Shown here: positions 52,101 to 62,800 of the stretch, one piece after another
Layout: the number at the start of each line of letters is the position of its first letter
How positions within the stretch are numbered: the first letter of the stretch is position 1
Origin: Lytechinus pictus
Lineage: Eukaryota; Echinodermata; Echinoidea; Temnopleuroida; Toxopneustidae
NCBI RefSeq assembly: GCF_037042905.1
Contig: NW_026974140.1
Coordinates: 11,605,001 to 11,669,000 of the forward strand
DNA: 64,000 nucleotides
Direction: 5' to 3'
Made by a program: the position numbers and the translations under genes
Notes under the pieces: generated by a model
Told to the model about the DNA's origin: nothing
What the model saw: only the letters and a program-made list of their open reading frames with translations
The model's database searches: none

Positions 52101-55100
52101 TCAAACACTACAAGTCAAAAAATCAAGCGCAAGTCCCAAACGCCTGATTTTAATTGGTTGAAAATCAAGTTGCACTTGATATTTAGAGTTGCGTTTGATT
52201 GCAACTCTTTCTGCAACAGGCCCCTGCATGCTGAGGACCGTTTCCTAAATGTTGTTATAATCTGCAAGAACAGTTATACTGTAATTTTTCAGTCTGACTG
52301 GCTGATATTAATTTTGTTACATAAATCGTGCAATTGTTATTATTACAAGTCATTATGAAACGGGACCCTGGTCTGTTCCGCATGTAGGCAAGGCTTTTAT
52401 CTTGCTTATTTCAATGCCTCTCATTATTTTTGTAGTTTGTTGTGACATAATATTGCAAGATTTAAGAACAACACTGGCCCCGATCTGAGCCCTGAGGTAC
52501 TCCATAATCATTTGAATATCAACAGTACGACAATGGAGTCCCAGATGGTAAAGTACCATATAGAAATGAGTGAAATTTCTGGGTGAATGGTGGATTATTC
52601 GAATGCATGTGTGAATTTATGACCAAAAAAAATATATTGCTGAAAATTTTCGAATGCAGCCTCAAACGTCCATAAATCTAGACCCAGACATTTTGCTTAT
52701 CTCCCATCATCTTGTGATTTTTTCAGGCACTCTTTTTCAACTACATTGTCCTGATATTATGGGTCGCTATTTTGTGTGCCTCATCTTTACTCTTCACTTT
52801 TTCACTGATGATTAGTGGTTATCAGGATATCAACAATGGTGAAACAAGTCCGACTTCAGTTGATTTTTCATATTATGGTAAGTACCAGAATATCTATTTT
52901 TTAATATTATCATAATTAAAAATATAAAAACTTAAGTGACCACAGTCATATGCAGCTGCGGGGGGATGTCTAAGTAGAAATTTCCTAAAAACTCGGATCA
53001 GCTTGATATTTTACCTTTTTCTGCCTCACTCCACTTAGGAATAAAGAAGTATGTGCATATCATACAACAAATTAATCTTGTTTGAATGACAGTGGTGCAT
53101 TCAAGATCCTCCAGAATTCGTCTTAAACCTTTTGATAATTCATACAAAATATAGGCCAACATATTCCATGTATTCAGAAATGTATAACGTGATTGGGGCG
53201 ACCCCCCCCCCTTCCATGGAAAGAAAGAAAAAAGCACTGCTACCTATACTGACATATTTATTCTCCATTTTCCTAAACAGGCAGCAATTACATAAAATAA
53301 CATTCAAACTATAACTTTAGATTATTATTACTATTGTCATTAGCATTATCATCATCATTAGTAGTAGAAGTAGTAATAGTAGTATTATCATTATCATTAT
53401 TATTATAATTATTATTATTATTATTATTACTACTACTACTACTGGTACTACTACCACTATTACTACTATTTAGTCATGAGGACGAATTTGATGGTCTGTT
53501 ATAGTAACTTAATGCAAGAAATCGTCATTATCATGCTCATGAAAAAAAAACCAGAAAAAGAAGAGGTATATTCATCCTAAAGCAAGTGAAAGTGAAGAAT
53601 GACAACGCATGCGAGTGGAATAATGCAAGATATTAATGTAATTATTTAGCAATATTATGGGGTATTATGTAGAGATTCAAGATGAGAATTGTTATAACGC
53701 TTACTGGGGAGTGTTTCATAAAGGACTTGTCGGACGTTTTATCCGACAAGTCTTATTTTATACGACAGTTACCATAGTAACATTCCCTGACAGCCAATCA
53801 GAATCAAGGAAAGTTGTCAGATCTGACGACTTGTCTGACAAATATCTTGATGAAACACTCCCCTGAAGTAAACGAAACACACTTTTTTTTTTTCGAAAAG
53901 AAGCATACTTCTTCTTTTTCAAACGTAAAGCTAATTTCAATACAAAATGCTAAATAAGTCGCAAATTTTTCGTTGATGTTTTAACGAAATATTGCTGTTT
54001 ATTGATTATCCCATTTGTGGCAACCCCCATCTCAATTTGTTTAATTAAAATAATTGTTCACAATATGGATCGACATATCCAACTTTAGCTGATAGAATTA
54101 AGAATTATTCAGTCTCAGAAAGATCGCCATATTGACAGGTTCTTCTTCAAATTTTCACTACTTTAAGAAAAGCTTGTCTCATATGTTATACATGCATGTA
54201 TATATCATCATCATGATGTATTTTTTCTTCATCTATACAGGTTTAAAGATTGATCAAGTAGTAGAAGTTGAAGAACTTCAAGGAATTGTAAGTCTATTTT
54301 ACTGCATTGTTTAATACCCTCCAAACCTTTTATATTTTCCTATTTAAAAAAAAAAGACGATGATTAAATGGATAATAAAGTACCACATACAAATCCAAGG
54401 AGAAATTTTCAACTAAAGCAATATCCATGGGCCGCGTGACTTAACATACATCATAGTATCTAGAGTATTAAGAAAGAAAATATACATTAACATATTAAAA
54501 ATTATACTATACATCCGTCCAACACTGTAAAAACGCTGTTTAAAATTCTAAGCTCGTTGTTCAAGCCCATCAGTCTTACAACTATAATGTGTAATCGTGT
54601 TACGCAACCTGTTTAAAAGTTTATACAACTTGTTTGAAGGTTATAACAACTTACTCTTTCGTGGAGTGCATTTCTGTCATTCATACATTACATTTTTCCC
54701 TGGTATTACTTGACCTTAGCGCTGCAGCATTCGACACGATCGATCGTCCTATTCTTAATGTTCTTGTCCTTCGTTTTAGTGAACATGGTGTAAGAGATTA
54801 TGCGCTGTCTCTTCTTATCTATGTTTTAGATCACAGAAATGCAAAATTTTCTATCTTCTGAATGTGAAGTGAAATATGGTGTGCCCCAGGGCTCTGTATG
54901 GGGCCATCATATTCTGCCCCTCTTACTGATATTGCCAGATCTCATAATGTGTGCATCTTTATGCATATGACACACAGTTGTATTCCTCATTTAATCCTTC
55001 TGATCCACTTGAAGAGGCAAATGTAAGAACCCGTATGGAAACCTGTATATCTGAAAGAAATGAGAACTTGGATGATTTGTAACAAATTACAGTTGAACAA

Positions 55101-57041
55101 TGATAAGAGTGAGTTCTTGATCATCGCATCACGTAATCAAAATTAATGTCCAAAATTCAGTGTCGATCTTTGTATGTTGGTAATTATCTTATTGATGCAA
55201 AGCCCTGTGTACGGAACGTTGGTGTTCGATTTGATTCTGAAATGTCAATGGCTTCCCATGTGAATTTGACATGTGGAAATTTGTATTTCCAAATTCTTAA
55301 TATTAATAGTGTAAGAAAATCCATGTCCACAAATGTAACTTCATTCATACATTATTTCTCATTTAGACTATGGCAATGCATTGCTTTTTCAATGCTAACA
55401 ATTATCAAATCCTCAAGCTTCAGAGAGTGCAAAATGCCGCCGCACGAATTCTAGGTAAAACTTCTAAATATACGCATATAACTCCTGTTCTTAAAGAACT
55501 TCACTGATCGCCTGTGGTGGAAAGAATAAGATTCAAGATTTTGTTGCTTACATGGACATTTATTAATGGTTGTTCTCCTCATTATTTTAACGATCTTATC
55601 TCGGCATATGTACCCTCTATAAATCTAAGATCTTCACGAACCGGGTTGTTGACAACTCTTAGAATCAAATGCTCATTTGGTGAAAAAGATTTTGCTCATA
55701 GTGCTCCAACTTTGTGAAATACACTTTCATCAACAATACGCAGTGCCAAGTCTATAGTGTCATTCAAAGCCAACTTTAAGACATCTATTCTCATCATATT
55801 TCAAATAACAGCCCCCCCCCCTCCCTTGTGTAATAATTCCCTCTGCGCCTCTGAATATGAAACTAGATAGAAGGCGCACTATAAATGCTATTATATTTAT
55901 ATATGTATATATATATATATATATACATATATTCTATACAAGGATAGAATTCCCGAAGTATATATATATATATATATATTTACTCGGATATTTTTAATAT
56001 CTTATTTGTTCATGAACAGAGCGATGCGATGATCCTCTATTTCTCCCTAACGGTTGGCGGCTCTGCCCTCGTTACATTTGGTTTAGTAAGTATAGTCCGG
56101 GTTTATCAACCAAATAAAATAATGATGATTTTGGGAAGTATTCTCTTCTCTTACACCATAATTACATTGGTAGTTATTATTGTCTTAGTGTTCTTGTGTA
56201 AAATTTGATTGATCGGCTGTTATGAAATTCTTCGACTGACCTGTCAACATTTTTGCCATCCAAGAATTTCGGATATGAAGTAGGTCTATATAACACCCTT
56301 AGGGTTCTTATTTCATGATTTTGTTACAATTCTCAAATGGTTTCACTTAAAAGCCCAATCGTGTGTGATTTTGCATATAGTTGGTGGTGAATTGAACAAT
56401 CTCAGGTCAGAAAGTACTACCTTTCTTTGTCCCTTGTAGGTTTGATTAATATCGCTACCTATATTATAGTTTTATTTACTCCTGGGGTCCGTCTTACAAA
56501 GCGTTGCGATTGATCCGATCAATAGCAACTTTGGAAAGCCAGCATAGTCAACATATAAAACACATGATTGTTAAAAAAATTCTAGATATGATTGTATATC
56601 CATAAATTAATGAATTTCTTGACAATTTGGTGGGTTCTCCTTTGTTTACAAAGGACATTTTGCAAATTTCCTGTGGAAAAAAATATGTCACTGATGGATT
56701 TCCATAGAGTTACGATTGATTGCATCAATCGTAAATCTTTATAAGACGGGGCCCTGAAATATCTTCTGCGTTTGTTTTAAATCAAATTCACTTCGTACAT
56801 GCATCTACATGAACCTGTTTGCAACGGAACAAGAATAAAATGTATACATTCTTTTTTTTTCAAATCATTTTCTTTCTTGCAGATCAACTCCATCGCTTGT
56901 ATGTCAAGTAATTGGAAGCATCTAAAAGTTGGTGACCAGTGGAAAGGCTACGCACAGAAGAGAAAACAAGAAGAAAGAGAACTTCATGAGATGACATCAT
57001 ACAAATCATCGGAACGGCTCGCAAATAGTCTTTACTATTAA
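46130..57041 (+). CDS. M6: M6/proteolipid protein (PLP/DM20 family) four-transmembrane glycoprotein
   Basis: Seven exons: 46130-46133, 51350-51506, 51901-52063, 52727-52877, 54241-54287, 56020-56085, 56883-57041, all with GT-AG junctions in phase (248 aa). The first exon carries only ATGG before GTAAGT. The N-terminus MGCRGMIPVASLIAAVLQC is the family's first membrane segment, with Cys3 a likely acylation site. Loop 1 has sequons at N34 and N43. Membrane segments lie near 9-31, 57-80, 109-140 and 183-207; a double Cys sits in the cytoplasmic loop. The tail EERELHEMTSYKSSERL resembles vertebrate M6 C-termini. Known members are neuronal and glial membrane proteins involved in process outgrowth and membrane organisation. 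Loop 2 (about 141-178) lacks the disulfide cysteines of vertebrate PLP/M6. The length is slightly below the usual 240-280 residues. The family call is firm; the paralogue is not assignable. Confidence 0.93.
46351..46455 (+). mobile_element. SINE fragment in M6 intron 1
   Basis: CCCTCAGCAAGAAATGCATCC matches CCCTGAGCAAGAAATTCATCC of the SINE at 48470, and it is preceded by a decayed B-box (CTCGAGCTCGAACCTCG). Confidence 0.5.
47318..47832. repeat. (GAA)n purine tract in M6 intron 1
   Basis: About 500 bp of GAA/GAC/GAT triplets with all purines on the + strand over long stretches, preceded by a (GA)n and G-run. Poly-Lys (plus) and poly-Phe (minus) frames of up to 222 codons are artefacts. Strong purine/pyrimidine asymmetry makes triplex formation possible. 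Confidence 0.95.
48470..48751 (+). mobile_element. tRNA-derived SINE in M6 intron 1
   Basis: TGGCCCAGTGG (A box) and GGTTCGAATCC (B box, 48515-48525) form a pol III promoter. A conserved body follows (GAGCAAGAAATTCATCC, GGGTACCTGGCAGGAATT). The 3' end is GCGCTATACAAGAACTGCG plus a TTATTATT tail. It is the same family as 57162-57475. It is not a tRNA gene: there is no intact cloverleaf downstream of the B box. Confidence 0.85.
50181..50453. mobile_element. MITE, GGGCCCGTTTTACAAAG family, copy 1
   Basis: The left end GGGCCCGTTTTACAAAGAGT then TGCGATTGATC is mirrored by GATCAATCGTAACTCTTTGT then AAGACGGGGCC. The subterminal part is itself palindromic (GATTGATCCGATCAATC). It lies in intron 1 of M6. 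The copy at 56484-56754 matches over its whole length. Confidence 0.9.
52075..52224. mobile_element. MITE beginning 11 bp inside M6 intron 3
   Basis: GGGGCTCGTTGCAGAGAGAG is mirrored by CTCTTTCTGCAACAGGCCCC; the inverted repeats extend about 32 bp (to CTCAAAC/GTTTGAT). The exon 3 donor GTAAGT is at 52064-52069, so the element almost touches the splice site yet leaves it intact. Confidence 0.85.
53320..53475. repeat. Mixed ATT/AGT/ACT trinucleotide tract
   Basis: Interrupted ATT, AGT and ACT triplets in M6 intron 4. Confidence 0.85.
53704..53865. mobile_element. MITE, CAGGGGAGTGTTTCAT family, copy 2
   Basis: Inverted ends CTGGGGAGTGTTTCATAAAG and TGATGAAACACTCCCCTG. The interior matches the copy at 14398-14560, including GACAGTTACCATAGT and GCCAATCAGAATCAAGG. 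It lies in M6 intron 4. Confidence 0.9.
54690..55898 (+). pseudogene. Decayed CR1/L2-like LINE, reverse transcriptase C-terminal part
   Basis: Frames broken by shifts and stops read LLDLSAAAFDTID (RT motif A), a GVPQGS-like segment, and LYAYDTQLYSS, where the catalytic YADD has become YAYD. Then come KLQLNNDKSEFLI, a C-terminal LQRVQNAAARIL-type segment near 55420 and SPVVERIRFKILLLTW at about 55508. The 3' end, AGGCGCACTATAAATGCTAT followed by an AT tail, is typical of such elements. It is inserted in sense orientation in M6 intron 5, has no 5' portion, and is certainly inactive. Confidence 0.85.
55890..55980. repeat. (TA)n tract after the LINE
   Basis: Two TATATA runs separated by ATTCTATACAAGGATAGAAT, itself an inverted repeat. 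The tract probably grew from the LINE tail. Confidence 0.9.
56484..56754. mobile_element. MITE, GGGCCCGTTTTACAAAG family, copy 2
   Basis: Ends GGGGTCCGTCTTACAAAGCG and its inverse ATCTTTATAAGACGGGGCCC. The body is nearly the same as 50181-50453, including TTGTTTACAAAGGACATTT. It lies in M6 intron 6, 128 bp before the last exon. Confidence 0.9.
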
Positions 57042-57161
57042 TTCATTTATCTTGATGGTGTTAATTTGGAGTTCAATTTGGATAATTCATGATTCAACCT
57101 TGTTATCACATCATATCTTGGTCTAAAAAAAACCATGAATATCGTGAATCTCATAGCACTA

Positions 57162-57475
57162 GTGGACGCGTAGTGGTTCTGACTTTCAACCAGTGGGTCG
57201 TGGGTTCGAATCCTTGCCATGGCGTGTTTTCCTTCAGCAAGAAATGTATTCACACTGTGCTACACTAGACCCTGGTGAGGTGAATGGGTACCCGGCAGGA
57301 TTAATTCATTGAATGCACGAGCGTTGAAAGGCAGCTCGAGCTAAAGCCGGTGTAATAATAATAATAACAATGCGCCTCAGACTAGATTGTTTCTAGATAG
57401 ATGGCGCCATACAAATGACTATTATTAGTATTATTGTTATTATCATTATTATTGTTATTATTATTATCAGCATAA
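57162..57475 (+). mobile_element. tRNA-derived SINE, second copy, in the probable M6 3' UTR
   Basis: The B box GGTTCGAATCC is at 57203-57213 within GGGTCGTGGGTTCGAATCC, shared with the copy at 48470. Also shared are GCAAGAAATGTATTCACACT, GTGAATGGGTACCCGGCAGG and an ATTATT-rich tail. It starts 121 bp after the M6 stop codon and is probably transcribed with it. Confidence 0.85.
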
Positions 57476-58659
57476 ATAGTAATAGCTTATGACTTGAGCT
57501 ATGAATAGAAATCTACATCTTAGGGTTCCTTTAAAATAAACACATTATGCTTTAATGTATGAAATCAATCTAATGAGATTGGATCTGGGGTTGTAATTTC
57601 CTTTTCGAGCAATCTGCCTCTTCCTGCAAAATCTGAATGAAACAATAATATATAGGATTTTTTTTAAATGATATTTTTTATTACAAAATATCTACGACTC
57701 ACCAAAATTATTTATCAATTATTGCGTTTGTAATGTTTTGACAAAATGTATATGATACGAATGATATGAATGCAGGAGAAAACAATAAATAAAAAGCAAA
57801 TAAAAAAAATTGAGATCTTATAAGAATGGTAATACAGTCCATATGTTTTTCACCTTATTTTAAAGATATTTTTATTTTATTCCACAATATCAATTTACGA
57901 AATAAAAAAGATTAAGCGTTGCACTTGTGTACATTTTAACTTTGTGTTATTTTGAAAATAACCTCATTAAAAATGCAGTTCTTTTCACGCTTTACTATAC
58001 ATTATATTCGCTAGCATTTGACTTTATGCAATTTTATATGTACCAGACTGCAGTGTAAAATATAAAATGTGAGGATATGATTGAATGTCAGGATATCGAC
58101 ACCGATAATACTCTAAAAAGTAAAAATAAGAAAGAAATCCATTCTAAAAGGAAATATATGGATTTTATAAACGTAAAATAGTATTTCGCCAATGTTCGTA
58201 TAAACAATTAATAAGACAGTATTTTTACTTGTATACGACAATGCATTGTACATATTATATTCACAATGTATATAGCGAGAGAGATATAATGACTTGTATT
58301 TTCTTATTTATGAATATGATTTTATTCAAAAGATTCATTATACTATATGCTACTCTGTGATTTAATACATGTATAATTATTTTATACTTTGCGTCTATAC
58401 AAACATTAAAGAAAATAAGCAAGTTTGACAAATTCATAGGATCTGGAAAGCGTTGCTTTAGAAATACTTACAGCATGTCCTACAATTAAAAGTTGTTTTG
58501 AATAAATAAGAAAATCAAACAAGTTTGACACTTTCAATTTCATCAAAATTGGATGTGAAATAAAAACAAAAAACAAGGTTCGCTTAATTTCACAAAACAG
58601 ATTAAGCAATTTCATATTCTATATTCCTCCATACATCTTCCTACACCTCTCTCTATCTA

Positions 58660-58840
58660 TTTCTCTCTCCCTCCCTCACCCCCCCCCCCTCTCTCTCTCT
58701 CCCACACACACATCCTCACACACACACACACCCACACACACACACACACACACACACCCTCACACACACACACACACACACCATCACACACACCATCACA
58801 CACACACATCCTCACACACACACACATCCTCCATCCCTTT
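58660..58840. repeat. (CT)n and (CA)n microsatellite
   Basis: CTCTCC runs pass into a CACACA tract with CATCCTCA interruptions. Confidence 0.95.
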
Positions 58841-59063
58841 TTCTAAGCGTGTAAGCAGCATATACTGACCGATATATTTGAATGTAAAAACACAGTATAA
58901 TGATAATGATAACAATAATGATGCACGTGTATATGGGACTTATTTTAATGCTCTTTAGAATGTGCATTTCTGTTTGTATGTTATGTCATTCAATGTTTGT
59001 ATGACACATTTCATATTAAAATATTAATTGTCGGTATGAACTATTATTGTTTCTTTAATTGAT

Positions 59064-59240
59064 CTAGTTTGGTGTTTGTTCTAGAACAAAGCTGCATAAT
59101 TCACCCGAGACCGCCTCTTCCAATGTAGATTTACCTCCATGAAGACGCTTCCTAGTAAATAACATACCGCCCTCTCCGTTGAGTTCAATGATTTGTTCTT
59201 CGGACAACCGGGCCTTCTGCCAAGGTATACACAACTGCAA
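59064..59240 (-). CDS. Candidate terminal coding exon of an unrecognised minus-strand gene
   Basis: On the minus strand, TTTTCTCCTAG (acceptor) is followed by a 58-codon frame ending in TAG. It contains KARLSEEQIIELNGEGGMLF and STLEEAVSGELCSFVLEQ. Composition is clearly less AT-rich than both flanks and the protein is charged and low-complexity-free, unlike the random frames nearby. Alternative acceptors (TTGCAG, CCTTGGCAG) would trim up to eight codons. I do not recognise the family. The upstream exons would lie to the right. A second minus-strand frame overlaps it with no better support. Confidence 0.35.
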   Translation of the reverse strand: MQLCIPWQKARLSEEQIIELNGEGGMLFTRKRLHGGKSTLEEAVSGELCSFVLEQTPN

Positions 59241-60486
59241 CTAGGAGAAAAGACCCTCATATTCAATGGATTTCATGATTTTAGGATTTGGTATTTTAAC
59301 TTTGGCTATGTATGGTTTGAACTCGACTTTTAAAATGCATCTCTAAAGAAGCAACATTTCCATTATATAAGAAGAAAAACACCACAAAACACATGTCGGT
59401 AACAGGAAATGCCATTGTTGTTTTCAGAAACAGTACAGAGTTATAAATAACAAGAAAATGTTCCCAAATATATATTTTAAAAAAGTGTTGAAAAGGGGAG
59501 AAGCAGATTTCTTGAGAATTCCACGTCCCCATAACGAATGAGCAGTAAAAACACGCATCTGTTTTGTTTGGCTTATTATTACAAGGTTAGTGTAAGAAAG
59601 TAAATAAAATCGTCATGTGTCATGACTGTATATAGAACGGGTTATGGGATTATCTTATTACTAAATTTGTAAAGCAGGTCCTCAAATGGATATTTTCAAA
59701 CAATATAATTACAGAGAGGGGTACTAGATGCCAAATTTAAAGTCAAACGGACAAAAAAAATCAAATTACCACTAAAATTTTCGAATGTTAGATGATATTT
59801 CAATATAAATTTAGTTCACGTCACTGATCCTTTACTTTACGGGCTTTAAGATTTTTATTTACAATTTTATTTCTCCATTGCTTGCTTTCCTGATTTTATT
59901 TCTATTTATTTAACAAATTATTGTTGGGGGTAGACTTTGTAACGTGTGTGGAGTTTCTCTAAGCTAATGATGATGATGATGATGGTGATGATGATGGTGA
60001 TGATGATGATGGCGATGATGGTGACGATGATGACGATGATGATGATGAAAATGATGATGTTGATGGAAATGATGATGATGGTGACAATGTTGACGATGAT
60101 GATGATGGTGGTGATTATGATGATGATGCTGCTGCTGATGATAAAATGATGATAATGATGAAGATGGCGATGATGATGATGGTAGTGATGATGATGGTGT
60201 TGATTATGATGGTGATGGCGATGATGATGATGCTGCTGCTGATGATGATGGCGATGATGATGATGGTGACGATGGTGACGATGATGAGGGTGATGATGAT
60301 GGAAATGTTGACGATGATGATGGTGGTGATTATGATGATGATGATATTGCTGATGATGATGTTGAAAATGATGATGCGATGATGATGATGATGATAATGA
60401 TGACGATGACGATGATGATGATGATGGTGATGATGATGGTAGTGATGATGATGGTGTTGATTATGACCGTGATGGTGATGGTGATT

Positions 60487-60518
<32 letters not shown>

Positions 60519-61860
60519 GATGATGATGATGATAATGATGATGATGACGACAATGATGGTGATGATGATAATGATGATGATGGTGATGATTATGATGACG
60601 ATGATGGTGATGGTGTTGATGATGCACTGAAAACAGCACATGATATATGGTGATGGTGATGATGATGCTGCTGCTGATGATGAAAATGATAATGACGATG
60701 AAGAAGAAGATGATGAAGGTGATGATGATGATGATGATGATGATCATCATCATCATCATCATCATCATGGTAATGGAGCCACGTATATTGACCTACAGCA
60801 AGAATTAATTATTGGCAAGATTGTCGAAATATAAGGTAAAGTGAATTTCGTTTCGAGGAAGTCATGCTAACAAAATAATGAAATGTTGAAGATCTCTACA
60901 CGATATACGAGGAGGCGGTGATGTGAAAGATCATGGCGTTGTATAGTATCCAAATACATGTAATAAAAGTCTTTATGGTTTATCAATAATTGTTTATAAA
61001 GCATAGGACCTTTCCTCTTCATAATTTGATCGTTTAAAAAAAGAGAAATAGAAATATACCCATATTATGTTCCTCAAATTATTTAGTTGGGGGAATTGTT
61101 TTTACATCACTGGCTAGAGGGAAATGGGGCTGGGTCCTTGCTTCTAAAAAAAAGTTCCTCAACCTAGAAAAGAAAAGTGGTGAAATATTATATCATATAC
61201 TGAATACTATATCAATATTAATTACAAAATCATATATAAATATATACAAATCTTCGCTCGGTTGTGACTTTATAGAATTCTTGCTACTTACGCCATGTTC
61301 ATGCCCCTCAAAATATTTGGGTCATTACGCTGATGTTTGTTATGATGTATCAAAATACGAGACCAAGAAATTATCTTATGAAGAGAAATTTGTTAAAGAT
61401 ATATAGACATAGTATAATTAGTAACTATAATAACTGTTTGAATGTATAAAACAACATTAAAGTGAATTGAAAAGTGCAAAGTAAATAGGCCCTATAGAAG
61501 CTACGTCCGAAAAACCCGCAGATATGACACCCCAAGAATAAAAAGAAAAAGAAAATCAGAAGAAAACTGAAGCTGCAAGGATTGAGATGTAATCGCAAAT
61601 AACAGGATAGGAAATAACATTTGCCAGGCAATTAATCGATTGTGTCAATATGTGTTAATCTATTTCAAGATGATAGGCCTACCGACAGATAACATATAAC
61701 GGAATTCGGTGTAAGATTCTTGAGGTATGAATATTAAAACCCGTCGAAGGTTATTTCATTGAATGAAAAACTGTCGCCGTAGACAGAAAAGGGTGAACAA
61801 TAATGCGGGGGAATTTAAATCTATTATTGCCATTCGTTTGTCACAGACTTTAGGTAAGCT
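59241..61860. other. AT-rich DNA around a GAT microsatellite; no gene recognised
   Basis: If the minus-strand exon at 59064 is real this would be its intron. Apart from the microsatellite, only short random frames are visible. Confidence 0.4.
59965..60775. repeat. Long interrupted (GAT)n microsatellite
   Basis: About 800 bp of GAT with GGT, GAC and GCT variants. A phrase containing GATGATGCTGCTGCTGATG recurs at 60121, 60225 and 60662, showing duplication of larger blocks. At 60742 GAT abruptly inverts to (ATC)n, making a perfect palindrome. Poly-Met, poly-His and poly-Ile frames are artefacts. Confidence 0.95.
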
Positions 61861-61899
61861 TTGTCACGGTTGGATGTGCACATTATAACACACAGACAC

Positions 61900-62800
61900 A
61901 TGTGCATTTTACAGCAATGCTGGCAAGAAGTAAATAAAGGTTTACACACAATGATAGCGTATGTTTTGCAGACGACAAAATAGCATCGTTCTCATACACA
62001 GTCGCCAACTGCACACTCACCGCGGTTCTGTCACAGGGGAACACGCTCAGTGTGTACGCTGCGCATTTAGCAGCATCTGATTTTCGCTTTTGCGAATACG
62101 ACTCAAGCAGACGATCGTGGAATCTTTTGAGCATCACTTATCTCAATCCTGGATCGTTATTCCGCCACCACCCTCTGATTTTGGAACCCAGGAATTTATC
62201 CACCATCTGGTTTCCCCTCTAACTGGATATATCACATCTTATCGACTGTGTTTACCGGTAAGAAGGAAGGATCAAGGAGGTTATAATGGCCGGTAAGTGA
62301 GAATCTTTATTTCCTGCGATACTTTGCGCCCGGTTTCGAGACATTTTTATTTCATGTATCCTTATGCGTGGGAAAATGGGCGATGTAACAGGTTGCCGAG
62401 TAAAAAGAGACCACCCTTTCTCTCATTGGAATTCATCAATCGAAACTTGGAGCTGAACTTAACCGAGTGAATAACCCCCTCTTGAAATACAAAGATTAGC
62501 TAAAGATGACACGCGCAGACGATGGTGTTCTTAATTTGCTTTCTTTATTGATATTGGCGCGAAGGGAGTGGAGTGATGCAGTTAAGATCAGTGCAGTGAT
62601 GATGCTGGTGATGTAGCTCTATGGATTGCTGCGTTTGTTTATGAGGAGGAGGAGGAGAGGGAGAGAGGGAGAGAAAAGTGGGCGCGCCACTTCTATGAAT
62701 AATTCATGATTTACTTCAATATTAAATACCCACATCGTAGGGAGAGTCGCGTGCCTGGGAACTTTAACGCGGATCTACGCAAACCTTGTATCACTTTATA
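61900..62800. promoter_or_regulatory. CpG-richer block with candidate first exons on both strands
   Basis: CpGs are far commoner here than in neighbouring DNA (CACCGCGG, GCGCGAAGG, GGGCGCGCC, GTCGCGTG). On the minus strand a 38-codon frame from ATG 62134 ends at 62021 against GTGAGTGTGC, a strong donor. On the + strand ATGGCCG (62286-62292), in good start context, abuts GTAAGTGAG. Either could be a first coding exon. Neither product is recognisable. Confidence 0.3.

Larger units (their letters stand above)
57042..59063 (+). other. M6 3' UTR and following DNA
   Basis: AT-rich. It holds a SINE at 57162, an AATAAA cluster at 57784-57803 and many weaker hexamers, then a CT/CA-rich microsatellite at 58660-58840. 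The transcript end is not determined. Confidence 0.45.

Noticed and set aside
54634..55717. Functional reverse transcriptase gene
   Set aside because: Frames are broken and the catalytic YADD reads YAYD; it is a 5'-truncated LINE remnant in an intron.
59946..60834. Poly-His, poly-Ile and poly-Met frames of up to 217 codons
   Set aside because: By-products of the GAT triplet repeat.
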